A DNA stretch of 64,000 bases from contig CADCCP010000013.1 of NCBI GenBank assembly GCA_902800005.1, positions 29,628 through 93,627 on the forward strand. Reading direction: 5' to 3'. The stretch is from an uncultured Ruminococcus sp. (GTDB lineage Bacteria; Bacillota; Clostridia; Oscillospirales; Acutalibacteraceae). Below the pieces are notes generated by a model. That model was not told where the DNA came from. It was given only the letters and a program-made list of their open reading frames with translations, and ran no database searches. This document shows, in pieces, positions 44,415 to 53,334 of this stretch (within the stretch, counting starts at the first letter, position 1; each line of letters starts with the position of its first letter). The translations under genes and the position numbers were made by a program.

Positions 44415-45632
44415 ATGAGGAGAGTTGTAATAACAGGGTTGGGTGCGGTGACACCTGTCGGAAATGATGTTGAAACAATGTGGAATTCCCTGAAAAACGG
44501 AGTTTGCGGAATAGACATCATCACAAGATACGATCCTGCCTTGACAAAGGCAAAAGTTGCCGCTGAAGTGAAGAATTTCGATCCCACTAAGTATATAGAA
44601 AAAAGAGAATGCAGAAAACTTGACTTGTTCTGTCAATATGCGTTGGCAGCCTCTGCACAGGCTGTCGAGGACAGCGGTATAATGGGAAAAATAGAGCCTG
44701 AAAAATTCGGTGTATATATCGGTTCGGGCGTGGGCGGTATCATCACTTTCTATGAACAGTGTGAAAATATGTTCAATGACAAGAATATATCACCGTTCTT
44801 TATCCCCATGATGATAGGAAATATCGCTTCGGGAAATGTCGCTATCAAGTATAATGCAAAAGGTCCGTCTTTGCCCGTTGTAACGGCTTGTGCAACGTCC
44901 ACTCATGCAGTCGGTGAAGCTTTCCATGCGATAAAATACGGCTTTGCTGATGCCATCATTGCAGGCGGTTCGGAAGCGGCTGTACATCCCTTGACGATAA
45001 AGGGCTTTACAAGCTGTAAGGCTTTGACTATGAGTGACGATCCGAAAAATGCATCTATACCGTTCGACAAGAGAAGAAACGGTTTTGTATTGGGTGAAGG
45101 TGCCGGTATTCTTGTTCTTGAAGAATATGAACACGCTGTCGCAAGAGGTGCAAAGATATATGCAGAGATTTGCGGCTACGGCAATACCTGTGACGCTCAT
45201 CATATAACTGCACCGTCACCGGATTCATCGGGTTCATCAAGATGTATACAGCTTGCACTTGAAGAAGCAGGCTATACCGGTGAAGAAGAACTCTATATCA
45301 ATGCACACGGCACAAGCACTCCCATGAATGACGTGACGGAAACAAATGCGTTCAAAATTGCACTCGGTGAAAAAGCATATAAAGCCCACATCAGTTCAAC
45401 GAAATCCATGACAGGTCATATGTTGGGTGCAACCGGTGCAGTTGAGGCTATTGCGGCAACGCTTGCACTTAAAGAGGGTATCGTACCGCCGACAATAGGC
45501 TATGCAGAACCCGATCCGGAATGTGACCTTGACTATACACCGAACAAGGCTGTTGAAGTTAAACTTGACATGGCACTCTCAACAACATTCGGATTCGGCG
45601 GACATAATGCTTGCATAGCACTCCGCAAGTAA
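44415..45632 (+). CDS. fabF: 3-oxoacyl-ACP synthase II (FabF)
   Basis: 405 residues. Elongation condensing enzyme of fatty acid synthesis. N-terminal RRVVITGLGAVTPVGN. Catalytic triad: Cys in TACATSTHA (~160), His in NAHGTST (~297), and His in KSMTGHMLGA (~334). The FGFGGHN loop is near the end. GGGAAGGG lies eight bases before the ATG. Between fabG and fabF is a 200-base gap filled by two heptamer arrays, unusual within an operon. Confidence 0.96.
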   Translation: MRRVVITGLGAVTPVGNDVETMWNSLKNGVCGIDIITRYDPALTKAKVAAEVKNFDPTKYIEKRECRKLDLFCQYALAASAQAVEDSGIMGKIEPEKFGVYIGSGVGGIITFYEQCENMFNDKNISPFFIPMMIGNIASGNVAIKYNAKGPSLPVVTACATSTHAVGEAFHAIKYGFADAIIAGGSEAAVHPLTIKGFTSCKALTMSDDPKNASIPFDKRRNGFVLGEGAGILVLEEYEHAVARGAKIYAEICGYGNTCDAHHITAPSPDSSGSSRCIQLALEEAGYTGEEELYINAHGTSTPMNDVTETNAFKIALGEKAYKAHISSTKSMTGHMLGATGAVEAIAATLALKEGIVPPTIGYAEPDPECDLDYTPNKAVEVKLDMALSTTFGFGGHNACIALRK

Positions 45633-45637
45633 AAAAA

Positions 45638-45673
45638 TGGAAAGTTGAAAATTGAGTTGTTTTCAACTTTCCA
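45638..45673. terminator. 14-bp perfect hairpin after fabF
   Basis: TGGAAAGTTGAAAA / TTTTCAACTTTCCA with an eight-base loop, five bases after the fabF stop. Both arms follow a 7-base rhythm. No T run follows, so it may protect or process mRNA rather than end it. Confidence 0.5.
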
Positions 45674-45694
45674 CTTGATACAAAGTCACTCATA

Positions 45695-45729
45695 CATTGT
45701 GCATTATGCATTATGAATTATGCATTGCT
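45695..45729. repeat. Heptamer repeat, CATTATG family, before accB
   Basis: CATTGTG, CATTATG, CATTATG, AATTATG, CATTGCT in tandem, 20 bases before the accB start. Confidence 0.7.
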
Positions 45730-45748
45730 AAGAAAGGGGAAGATTTCA

Positions 45749-46201
45749 ATGTACAGCGTGGAAGATATAAAAGAACTTCTGAAAGCCTTTGATGATTCAA
45801 AGGCAACTAAAATAGAGATAAAGAATGAAAAAGGCGAGCAACTCATGATATGTCAGCAGCAGACAAAGCCCGTTGCAGTTGATATTATCAAAACAGAGCC
45901 TGTTTATGAAGAAACGGCAGTTAAAAACGAAACAGTTTCCATGCCCGAAAGCGTTTCAAAAACAGAGGGTACGCCTGTAACATCTCCGATGGTAGGCGTA
46001 TTTTATGCCGCTCCCGCTCCCGATAAAGATCCGTATGTATCGGTAGGGGCAAAAGTAAATAAAGGTGATGTTTTGTGTCTTATCGAGGCTATGAAACTCA
46101 TGAATGAAGTTACTGCCGAAAAGAGCGGTGAAATAGTTGAAATATGCGTAGAAAACGGACAAGTCGTTGAATACGGTCAACCTTTGTTCATGATAAGATA
46201 A
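45749..46201 (+). CDS. accB: Biotin carboxyl carrier protein of acetyl-CoA carboxylase
   Basis: 150 residues. Carries biotin between the carboxylase and transferase parts of ACC. N-terminal helical part (~1-35), a flexible linker rich in Glu, Val and Pro (~45-75), and the biotinyl domain with the lysine in EAMKLMNEV (~115). Start ATG 45749 with AAAGGGGAAG upstream. The in-frame ATG at 45713 lies in the heptamer repeat and is rejected. Confidence 0.95.
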   Translation: MYSVEDIKELLKAFDDSKATKIEIKNEKGEQLMICQQQTKPVAVDIIKTEPVYEETAVKNETVSMPESVSKTEGTPVTSPMVGVFYAAPAPDKDPYVSVGAKVNKGDVLCLIEAMKLMNEVTAEKSGEIVEICVENGQVVEYGQPLFMIR

Positions 46202-46252
46202 CAGTCGTACTTCTGTGGTACGTGGATTGAAAGATAAAATAAGAGGTGCATT

Positions 46253-46678
46253 ATGAATAAAGAAGAATTGAAAAATGTCATACCTCACAGAAATTCCATG
46301 CTTTTGATAGACGAGGCTACAAAAACATCTGAAACGACTTGTGAGGGCAAGAAGTATATAAAAGGTGACGAGTGGTTTTTAGACGGGCATTTCCCCGGAA
46401 ATCCCGTAGTTCCCGGAGTTATTTTGTGTGAGATGATGGCTCAGGCAAGTTCCGTTATAATTGCGGAAGTTTCCGCTGTAAGCACACCGTATTTTACGGG
46501 AATCGAAAAGGCTAAATTCAAGAGTAAGGTTTTGCCCGGTGATACATTGGAGATAAAGTGTGAGCTTACCAATGTACGTCATGAAAAATTTTATTTCATA
46601 ACGGGCAAGGGCTATGTTAATGGAAAACTTGCCGTATCTGCGGAATTTTCCTTTGCACTTCTCCCAAGAGAACAATAA
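46253..46678 (+). CDS. fabZ: 3-hydroxyacyl-ACP dehydratase FabZ
   Basis: 141 residues, hot-dog fold. IPHRNSML at the start (~9-17). Catalytic His in LDGHFPGNPVVPG (~42) and Glu in CEMMAQAS (~57). KFKSKVLPGDTL in the middle. AAGAGGTG precedes the ATG. Normal length. No fabA-like isomerase residues can be assigned by eye. The stop is followed at once by the longest inverted heptamer element of the window. Confidence 0.95.
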   Translation: MNKEELKNVIPHRNSMLLIDEATKTSETTCEGKKYIKGDEWFLDGHFPGNPVVPGVILCEMMAQASSVIIAEVSAVSTPYFTGIEKAKFKSKVLPGDTLEIKCELTNVRHEKFYFITGKGYVNGKLAVSAEFSFALLPREQ

Positions 46679-46873
46679 GAGAGTGAAGTGTGGAGAGTTG
46701 AGAGTGGAGCAAATGCCAAATACGACTTTTAGGCAAACACGATTTTTTCTATGCAGACACTAAAAAATAGTGTACTTTGAAAAAGATGAATTTATATTAA
46801 AAAGGCGGATCTTGAGGGGAAGGCGGAGCTAGTAAAAACTCCACTCTCAACACTCCACTCTTAACGCTCAACA
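46679..46873. repeat. MITE-like element with inverted heptamer arms
   Basis: The left arm at 46679-46710 (GAGAGTG, AAGTGTG, GAGAGTT, GAGAGTG, GAG) and the right arm at 46838-46873 (ACTCCACTCTCAACACTCCAC...) are inverted copies of one heptamer family. They enclose a ~127-base A/T-rich core that ends AAGGCGGAGCTAGTAAAA. No open frame in the core. It lies between fabZ and accC. Confidence 0.75.
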
Positions 46874-46891
46874 CTTTTCAGAAAGGTTTGA

Positions 46892-48235
46892 ATGACCATG
46901 TTTTCAAAAATATTGATAGCCAATCGTGGCGAAATTGCCGTAAGAATTATACGAGCCTGTCGGGAAATGGGTATTTCGACAGTTGCGGTTTATTCTCAGG
47001 CGGATAAAAATGCCCTTCACGTCAGCATGGCTGATGAAAGTTACTGCATAGGCGGTCCTCAGGTTGCCGACAGTTATCTGAATATGGCGGCTATTTTGGA
47101 AGTTGCCGTTGTTTCGGGTGCTCAGGCGATACACCCCGGATATGGACTTCTCTCGGAAAATGCAAAATTCGTATCGCTTTGCGAACAGTGCAATATTGAG
47201 TTTATAGGTCCTTCATCAATGATGATAGAGAGATTGGGCGACAAGGACGAAGCTCGAAAAACCATGCGTAATGCGGGAGTTCCCGTAACACCCGGAAGTG
47301 ACGTTATTGAAGATATTGAAGAAGCTAAAGCAAAGGCTCTTGAAATAGGATTTCCGTTGCTTGTAAAAGCCCGTTCGGGCGGCGGCGGTCGTGGTATCAG
47401 GCGAGTTGATAAAATAGAGGATTTTGAAAATGCCTTTTTCTCTGCAAAAGCAGAAGCTCAGAGTGCATTCGGTGACGGTGCGGTTTACATGGAAAGATTC
47501 CTTACGCCCGTAAAGCATATCGAAATGCAGCTTTTATGCGATAAATACGGCAATGTTGTATGCTTGGGTGAAAGAGAATGTTCCGTTCAGAGAAAAAATC
47601 AGAAACTCATAGAAGAAAGTCCGTCACCTGCAATTACCCCCGATATAAGAAAGAGAATGATGGAAGCTGCCGTAAAAGCTGCAAAAGCCGTCAATTACGA
47701 AAATGCGGGTACGGTTGAGTTTCTGCTTGATAAGGACAAGAATTTCTACTTCATGGAGATGAATACAAGATTACAGGTCGAACACCCTGTTACAGAGATG
47801 GTAACGGGATTGGATATAGTTCAATGGCAGATAAGAATAGCATCGGGTTCAAAACTGACCGTCACTCAGGATAAAGTGTATATGCATGGTAATGCCATAG
47901 AGTGTCGTATAAATGCAGAAGACCCCGATAATGATTTCCGTCCGGGGTGCGGCAAGATAGAGTTTATCCATGTTCCCGGAGGTCCTTGCGTGAGATTTGA
48001 CACGGCTATTTATCAGGATTATACAGTACCGCCTTATTACGATTCAATGATAGGTAAACTCATTGTTCAGGCACGTTCAAGAGAACTTGCTATAAGAAAA
48101 ATGAAAATGGCATTAAGTGAACTCACGATAAACGGCATAAAACATAATCGTGATCTGCATATAGATATACTTTCGGATAATGCGTTTGTATCGGGTACTT
48201 ACACGACAAACTTCATGGCTGAGAGAAATAAATAA
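46892..48235 (+). CDS. accC: Acetyl-CoA carboxylase, biotin carboxylase subunit
   Basis: 447 residues. ATP-dependent carboxylation of biotin on AccB. FSKILIANRGEIAVRIIRACRE start, ATP-grasp loop KARSGGGGRGIR (~157-168), ERECSVQRKNQKLIEESPSP (~228-247), and MNTRLQVEHPVTEMVTGLDIV (~288-308) with catalytic Glu and Arg. AAAGG lies five bases before the ATG at 46892. A second ATG two codons later is equally possible. Normal length. Confidence 0.96.
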   Translation: MTMFSKILIANRGEIAVRIIRACREMGISTVAVYSQADKNALHVSMADESYCIGGPQVADSYLNMAAILEVAVVSGAQAIHPGYGLLSENAKFVSLCEQCNIEFIGPSSMMIERLGDKDEARKTMRNAGVPVTPGSDVIEDIEEAKAKALEIGFPLLVKARSGGGGRGIRRVDKIEDFENAFFSAKAEAQSAFGDGAVYMERFLTPVKHIEMQLLCDKYGNVVCLGERECSVQRKNQKLIEESPSPAITPDIRKRMMEAAVKAAKAVNYENAGTVEFLLDKDKNFYFMEMNTRLQVEHPVTEMVTGLDIVQWQIRIASGSKLTVTQDKVYMHGNAIECRINAEDPDNDFRPGCGKIEFIHVPGGPCVRFDTAIYQDYTVPPYYDSMIGKLIVQARSRELAIRKMKMALSELTINGIKHNRDLHIDILSDNAFVSGTYTTNFMAERNK

Positions 48236-48252
48236 ACTGAAAAGGGGGGAGT

Positions 48253-49140
48253 ATGTTGACGAAAGATATATTCAATTTTCTGAAACCGAAAAATGAATTG
48301 GAAGGGCATGAAGTGCAGTCCGATAACAAGCCTTACATACCTGATGAATTGTGGGTAAAATGCCCGATATGCAAAAATGTCATGCTTTCGTCCGATTTGG
48401 AAGATAATTATAAAGTCTGCCTGAAATGCGGTTATCATTTCAGGATACCTGCAAGACAGCGTATTGAAATGACTGTTGACGAGGGGACTTTTGAGGAATT
48501 TGACAAAGATATGATGTCAAATAATATAATAGATTTTCCCGAATATACAAGAAAGCTCAAAAATGCCAAGATAAACAGCGGTGAAAATGAATCCGTCATA
48601 ACAGGCGTATGCACGATAGGCGGTCAAAAAACTGTTATAGCCGTCATGAACTCTCAATTTATGATGGGTTCAATGGGAACTGTCACAGGTGAGAAAATTA
48701 CAAGGGCTTTTGAGTATGCAAGTGAAAACAGACTGCCTGTTGTGATATTCACCGTCTCGGGCGGTGCAAGAATGCAGGAAGGTATATTGTCCCTTATGCA
48801 GATGGCAAAAACCAGCGGTGCAGTAAAACTTCACAGCGACAAGGGCTTGTTATATATAACGGTGCTGACAGATCCTACAACAGGCGGTGTTACGGCAAGT
48901 TTTGCTATGGAAGGCGATATTATACTTTCCGAACCTCATGCACTTATAGGTTTTGCAGGTCCCAGAGTCATTGAACAGACTATCAGACAGAAACTCCCCA
49001 AAGATTTCCAGTCGGCTGAATTTCTGCTTGAAAAGGGATTCGTAGATGCCGTAGTTGAAAGAAAAGATATGAAAGACACGCTTGCAAAGCTGTTGAAACT
49101 CCATAGTGAAAGTGAGGTCGCAGACATTGAGTGCTTATGA
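48253..49140 (+). CDS. accD: Acetyl-CoA carboxylase, carboxyltransferase beta subunit
   Basis: 295 residues. The zinc ribbon CPICKNVM...CLKCGYHF (~37-60) is followed by a crotonase-type carboxyltransferase domain with [20 protein letters not shown] (~178-186) and ATFAMEGDI-like segments. GGGGGG lies just before the start, with spacing a little short for ATG 48253; TTG 48256 is a near alternative. The reading frame of accA begins 14 bases before its stop. Confidence 0.95.
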   Translation: MLTKDIFNFLKPKNELEGHEVQSDNKPYIPDELWVKCPICKNVMLSSDLEDNYKVCLKCGYHFRIPARQRIEMTVDEGTFEEFDKDMMSNNIIDFPEYTRKLKNAKINSGENESVITGVCTIGGQKTVIAVMNSQFMMGSMGTVTGEKITRAFEYASENRLPVVIFTVSGGARMQEGILSLMQMAKTSGAVKLHSDKGLLYITVLTDPTTGGVTASFAMEGDIILSEPHALIGFAGPRVIEQTIRQKLPKDFQSAEFLLEKGFVDAVVERKDMKDTLAKLLKLHSESEVADIECL

Positions 49141-49897
49141 TTGCGTGATGGCGGCAAGGGCTAACGACAGACCTACTGCCATAGACTATATAACAAGAAT
49201 ATTCGGCGACAGCTTCTTTGAACTTCACGGCGACAGGCGTTTTGCAGATGATAAAGCCGTTATCGGCGGAATTGCTGAACTCAACGGAAAACCCGTTACA
49301 GTTATCGCACTTGAAAAAGGAAGAAATCTCAAAGAAAGAATGGACAGAAATTTCGGTTCTGCACACCCCGAAGGTTACAGAAAAGCTTTACGTCTTATGA
49401 AACAGGCTGAAAAATTCAAACGTCCTGTTATATGCTTTGTAGATACGTCGGGTGCATATTGCGGTATAGGTGCGGAAGAACGTGGACAGGGACAGGCTAT
49501 TGCTGAAAATCTCATGGAGATGATGACACTTAAAACTCCCATTCTCTCTATATTCATAGGAGAGGGCGGAAGCGGCGGTGCATTGGCACTTGCTGTTGCA
49601 GATGAAGTGTGGATGTTGGAAAATGCGATATATTCCGTCATATCTCCCGAAGGCTGTGCAAGCATTCTCTGGAAAGATGCAAGCCGTACAGCAGAGGCTT
49701 CGGAATGTCTGAAACTGACTTCACAGGACTTGTTTAAAATGGGCGTTATCGAGAGGATTATAAGAGAACCCAAAGACGTTGACAGCAAATTATTTGACAG
49801 TCTTAAAAATCTCATTGCACAGACTTTTGACAAGAAATCAGATATTGAACCTGAAAAACTTGTTGAGATGAGATATAACCGTTTCAGAAAATTCTGA
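49127..49897 (+). CDS. accA: Acetyl-CoA carboxylase, carboxyltransferase alpha subunit
   Basis: 256 residues. Second half of the carboxyltransferase. [21 protein letters not shown] matches the normal start of short AccA proteins, so TTG 49127 (AGTGAGG upstream) is the preferred start. It gives a 14-base overlap with accD. GTG codons at 49106 and 49112 would add up to seven residues. Motifs [25 protein letters not shown] and [11 protein letters not shown] are intact. Last fatty acid gene of the operon. Confidence 0.95.
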   Translation: MSAYDCVMAARANDRPTAIDYITRIFGDSFFELHGDRRFADDKAVIGGIAELNGKPVTVIALEKGRNLKERMDRNFGSAHPEGYRKALRLMKQAEKFKRPVICFVDTSGAYCGIGAEERGQGQAIAENLMEMMTLKTPILSIFIGEGGSGGALALAVADEVWMLENAIYSVISPEGCASILWKDASRTAEASECLKLTSQDLFKMGVIERIIREPKDVDSKLFDSLKNLIAQTFDKKSDIEPEKLVEMRYNRFRKF

Positions 49898-49901
49898 AAA
49901 A

Positions 49902-49979
49902 AATTAGGAATGAGGAGTGAGGAATTAGGAATGAGTGATAACGGACATTTCACATTCCTCATTCCTCATTCATCATTTA
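49902..49979. repeat. Inverted heptamer element, AATGAGG family
   Basis: Left arm AATTAGG, AATGAGG, AGTGAGG, AATTAGG, AATGAGT (49902-49936), a 15-base core, right arm with CATTCCT twice and CATTCATCATTT (49952-49979). The arms can pair as a long hairpin between accA and apbE. Confidence 0.85.
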
Positions 49980-49995
49980 AACAGAGGTGATTTTA

Positions 49996-51099
49996 TTGAA
50001 AAAAGGAATATCATTGATGTTGGTATTGGGAATGATGTTGTGCGGGTGTTCGCAAACTCAAAATGATACTTCAAGCAAAACGGAAGTTTCCGTACAGTCG
50101 GAAGTCAGTGGGGAGTCCAAAGAGGAAAGCAAGCTCCCCGAACCCGAAAGCAGAGATGTCTTTGCAATGGATACCTACATGGTATTGAAAGCCTACGGCA
50201 GTAATGCAAAAAAGGCTCTTGAAGAAGCTGAAACGGAAATTCAAAGATTGGAAAATCTTTTCAGCGTGAAAGTTCCGACAAGCGATATATCTAAAATAAA
50301 TGCTAACAGCGGTAATCCAGTGACGGTCAATGCAAGCACAAGAACGGCTATTGCAAAGGCTCTTGAAGTGGGCGATATGACGGACGGTGCTTTGGATATA
50401 ACGGTATATCCGATCGTGCGTGAGTGGGGCTTTACAACAGGCGACAGCGAAACAGAACCGTATTATAAAATACCTGACCAATGGCTTCTTGATTGGCATT
50501 TGGGAAATGTCGGCTATGATAAGATAATCATAAATGAAAGTATCGTGACGGTGCCGACACAGTTTGAAATAGATCTGGGTGCAGTTGCAAAGGGCTATGC
50601 AACGGACGCTGTAAACGAGATACTTGAAGCAAATCATATAAATTCCGCATTGATAAATCTGGGCGGAAACGTGTATGCACTCGGCAGAAAGCCCGATAAA
50701 TCGAAGTGGAAAGTCGGCATACAAAACCCTGCTGACACAAATAAAATGATATGTACGCTTGCGATAGAAAATAAAGCTGTCATCACATCGGGCAACTATG
50801 AGAGAGTTTTTGAGCTTGACGGTAAGAAATATTGGCATATCATAGATCCCAAAACAGGCTATCCGGCAGATAACGGCATTATCTCCGCAACTGTCATAGG
50901 TGACAGCGGTCTTGATTGTGATGCACTTTCGACAGCCCTGTTTGTCATGGGTACGGAAAAGGCAATAGAATTTTGCAAGGCTCACAAAGATATAGATGCC
51001 GTTTTAGTGACAAAGGACATGAAAATATATATCACGGATTGTCTGGAGAGCATTATCACTATGGAAGACGGCTTGAAATATGAAGTGATAAAGCGATGA
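49996..51099 (+). CDS. apbE: FAD:protein FMN transferase ApbE, lipoprotein
   Basis: 367 residues. Attaches FMN covalently to Thr/Ser of flavoproteins such as Rnf or Nqr subunits outside the membrane. Signal peptide with lipobox MLCGC (~18). Acidic linker, then the ApbE domain: MDTYMVLKAYG, DGALDITVYPIVREWGF, EIDLGAVAKGYATD (~200), GGNVYALG, AVITSGNYERVF, WHIIDPKTGYPADN (~290), DALSTALFVMG. Start TTG 49996 has AGAGGTGA directly upstream; GTG 49987 overlaps that site. No target flavoprotein or Rnf cluster is in the window. Confidence 0.94.
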   Translation: MKKGISLMLVLGMMLCGCSQTQNDTSSKTEVSVQSEVSGESKEESKLPEPESRDVFAMDTYMVLKAYGSNAKKALEEAETEIQRLENLFSVKVPTSDISKINANSGNPVTVNASTRTAIAKALEVGDMTDGALDITVYPIVREWGFTTGDSETEPYYKIPDQWLLDWHLGNVGYDKIIINESIVTVPTQFEIDLGAVAKGYATDAVNEILEANHINSALINLGGNVYALGRKPDKSKWKVGIQNPADTNKMICTLAIENKAVITSGNYERVFELDGKKYWHIIDPKTGYPADNGIISATVIGDSGLDCDALSTALFVMGTEKAIEFCKAHKDIDAVLVTKDMKIYITDCLESIITMEDGLKYEVIKR

Positions 51100-51437
51100 A
51101 AAAAATCGGAGCGGTCATTATCTGTGCAGTTGTGGCAGTGTGTCTTGCATGGATATTTTTGCAGGACAAAGTGACGGTTTCGGGAAATGTCGCTGAAATT
51201 CGTGTAAACAATGAGGTCGTGCAGACACTTGACTTGAACAGGAATACAAGGATAACTTTACAGGGCAAAAATAATATCACTCTCGTGATAGTTGTGGATA
51301 ACGGCAGTGTATATGTGGAAAGTTCGGAATGTCCCGATAAGATATGTGTGAATAAAGGCAGGATTTCAAAAGAATATGAAACAATAGTTTGCCTGCCTGC
51401 AAAAACGATAATAGAGATAAAAACCCTCTCCGAATGA
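51096..51437 (+). CDS. NusG domain II-containing secreted/membrane protein
   Basis: 113 residues. One N-terminal helix (4-23), then a small beta domain of the NusG-II type with the typical SSECPDKICVNKGRIS segment (~76-91), where two cysteines lie five apart. Such proteins are found beside apbE and Rnf- or quinone-related genes in Clostridia; their role is unknown. The start overlaps the apbE stop (ATGA). The stop codon lies within the terminator hairpin. Confidence 0.85.
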   Translation: MKKIGAVIICAVVAVCLAWIFLQDKVTVSGNVAEIRVNNEVVQTLDLNRNTRITLQGKNNITLVIVVDNGSVYVESSECPDKICVNKGRISKEYETIVCLPAKTIIEIKTLSE

Positions 51438-51458
51438 ACAGTTCGGAGAAAATTTTTT
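51428..51458 (+). terminator. Terminator of the apbE unit
   Basis: CTCCGAA / TTCGGAG with a seven-base loop that contains the stop codon of the preceding gene, then AAAA and a T run at 51453-51458. Confidence 0.85.
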
Positions 51459-51571
51459 GTAAAAAAAGTGACAAAAAAGCACTTTGGGATTGTGAAATAT
51501 TATAATTGAAATTTATGTTCGATCGTGTTACCATGTAGGGTAATAAATTGATTTATGAAAGGAAGATGAAT

Positions 51572-52021
51572 ATGAAAGACCACAGTGAATTTTATAAATG
51601 GCTGAGATTTATGGCGGTGGTAAGTATTGCGGTAGGCGGAATTTTGGTGATATGGCTGATAGCAAGCGGGGCACTTGTTCCGAGTAAAGTCGATGATCTG
51701 CCATCTTCATTTTGGGCATCGCCTGTTCAAAGAAGAATGACAGGTATGATGATTTTAGTGTCGAGCTTGTCGGGAATTGCATTCGGCGTGTGTGATTTCA
51801 TGTGCAGGCTGAAAGCAGTCGGAATTTTGGCTGTTGTAAAGGCTGTATGCATTGCGGGATTTATTTTTGTTTTTTGGGGCAGGTCGGTTGTTTACAATCT
51901 GACAAACCCGTTGTTGTGGGCGGCATTTGCTGTTGCAGCAGGATATTTTATATGCGGAATATATACCTTGAAGTGTCACAGAGAAGAAAAGAATTTCAAT
52001 AAATTCATAACGGCACAGTAA
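51572..52021 (+). CDS. Four-span membrane protein of unknown function
   Basis: 149 residues with four helices at about 12-38, 57-78, 83-103 and 110-132 and short charged ends. No family recognised. ATG 51572 has GAAAGGAAG six bases upstream; the in-frame ATG at 51566 is too close to it. It is a single gene between two terminators. A TATAAT lies at ~51503 but lacks a good -35 hexamer. Confidence 0.7.
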   Translation: MKDHSEFYKWLRFMAVVSIAVGGILVIWLIASGALVPSKVDDLPSSFWASPVQRRMTGMMILVSSLSGIAFGVCDFMCRLKAVGILAVVKAVCIAGFIFVFWGRSVVYNLTNPLLWAAFAVAAGYFICGIYTLKCHREEKNFNKFITAQ

Positions 52022-52024
52022 AAA

Positions 52025-52066
52025 AACCGACAGGCAGAAATGAAAAAATCTGTCTGTCGGTTTTGT
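52025..52066. terminator. Bidirectional terminator before queH end
   Basis: 14-bp stem AACCGACAGGCAGA / TCTGTCTGTCGGTT with one wobble, loop of ten bases. T on the + side and A run on the other. Confidence 0.9.
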
Positions 52067-52067
52067 T

Positions 52068-52679
52068 TTACCTTTTGGAGTAGATACAGCCACAGAAATT
52101 CTGTCTGTATAAATGAAATTCTGCTGAAAGTTCGATTGAACGCTTGTAACCGCCTTTTTTCTTGAAATCGGAATAGAGGTAGGGGACATTATAAATTTCG
52201 CTTATCTCTTTACCTATGGAGTTTAAAACATGGCTGTCTTTTTGGGGACTTATGGAAAGGGTAGTTGTGAAGTAGTCAAAGTTATTTTGTTTGGCGATAA
52301 CGGCACTTTCCTCTATCCTCATGCGATAGCACTTTACACACCTTGCACCCCGTTCAGGTTCGTTTTCAAGACCTTTTGCCATTTCATAGAATTTTTTAGG
52401 TTCATATCTGCCCTCAATGAATTTCACGGACGGACACATCTCCGAAATAAGTCTTTTTATCTCATTGACACGGTGAAGATATTCGCTTTCGGGGGATATG
52501 TTTGGGTTATAGAAAAATACGGTTATGTCAAAGTAATTTGTGAGATACTCCAAAACATAACTGCTGCACGGGGCACAACACGCATGAAGCAATAATTTCG
52601 GGCGGATATTTTCGGCAGTAATTTTTTTAAGTGTCTTGTCAAGTTCAAGCTGATAGTTCGGTTTAGGCATTTGTTTCAT
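52068..52679 (-). CDS. queH: Epoxyqueuosine reductase QueH
   Basis: 203 residues. Last step of queuosine synthesis in tRNA: reduces epoxyqueuosine to queuosine. It is the non-cobalamin type, with an iron-sulfur cluster and a second metal. Family cysteines: LHACCAPCSSY (~33-40), ERGARCVKCYRMR with C-x-x-C (~113-116), and the C-terminal FCGCIYS. Normal length. ATG 52679 follows GGTGA. Overlaps the HAD gene by 17 bases. No other que gene is nearby. Confidence 0.92.
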   Translation of the reverse strand: MKQMPKPNYQLELDKTLKKITAENIRPKLLLHACCAPCSSYVLEYLTNYFDITVFFYNPNISPESEYLHRVNEIKRLISEMCPSVKFIEGRYEPKKFYEMAKGLENEPERGARCVKCYRMRIEESAVIAKQNNFDYFTTTLSISPQKDSHVLNSIGKEISEIYNVPYLYSDFKKKGGYKRSIELSAEFHLYRQNFCGCIYSKR

Positions 52680-53334
52680 TTTGTATCACCGTGAGAATGT
52701 CAAGGGGCGTTTTTACAATTAACTCTGCACCGGCATTTTGGAGTTCTTCTATTGAACGGAAGCCCCACTCCACTCCGCAGAATTTCAAACCTGCATTTTG
52801 TGCGGTCTGTGCATCAACGTCACTGTCGCCTATGTAAAGACATTCATCTCTTTTTACGTTCAATTCGTCTATCAAAGCCCATACGGACTGGGGAGAGGGC
52901 TTTCTTTCAAAGCCGTCACGCTTGCCCCATATTGATGCAAACTTGTTTTCGGGGAAAAGCGTTTCAACGATCTTTTTGGAAAATATATCGGGCTTGTTGG
53001 ACATGACGGAATACATGATATTTCTTTTATCAAGTTCGTCAAGCAGGTCTTTGATATGTTCATAGGGGCGTGTTTTATCCATGCAGTGAATGTTATAGTA
53101 TTCGTTGTAGTCTGCAAGGAGAGCTTTTTTCATGTCGGGATCGGCACTTCCGACAGGTATGACCATAGCCCTGTCTGCAAGAACGGATATTCCGCTGCCG
53201 ACCATTTTTTTATATTTTTCAGTTTCATGTGTGGGAAAACCGTATTTTTTAAGAGCGTAGTTCATGCTGTCTGCAAGGTCATAAATGGAGTTTATGAGAG
53301 TGCCGTCAAGGTCAAATATACATAATTTTATCAT
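52663..53334 (-). CDS. HAD family phosphatase (phosphoglycolate phosphatase-like)
   Basis: 223 residues. HAD motif I FDLDGTLINS (Asp nucleophile ~8), motif II VMSNKPD (~110), motif III lysine in FERKPSP (~143), motif IV YIGDSDVDAQTA (~167). The helical cap between I and II is of the Gph/PGP type. The true substrate cannot be read from sequence. Start overlaps the preceding stop (ATGA). Encoded between a lipoprotein and queH. Confidence 0.9.
   Translation of the reverse strand: MIKLCIFDLDGTLINSIYDLADSMNYALKKYGFPTHETEKYKKMVGSGISVLADRAMVIPVGSADPDMKKALLADYNEYYNIHCMDKTRPYEHIKDLLDELDKRNIMYSVMSNKPDIFSKKIVETLFPENKFASIWGKRDGFERKPSPQSVWALIDELNVKRDECLYIGDSDVDAQTAQNAGLKFCGVEWGFRSIEELQNAGAELIVKTPLDILTVIQNETNA

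Noticed and set aside
45713..45748. Earlier start for accB
   Set aside because: It lies in the heptamer repeat; the ribosome site GGGGAAG serves ATG 45749.
50071..50985. 304-residue minus-strand frame over apbE
   Set aside because: Cys/Arg/Phe-rich shadow without start signal; the ApbE motifs on + are complete.
51480..51571. Promoter for the four-span membrane protein
   Set aside because: TATAAT near 51503 has no acceptable -35 box at 16-18 bases; too weak to list.
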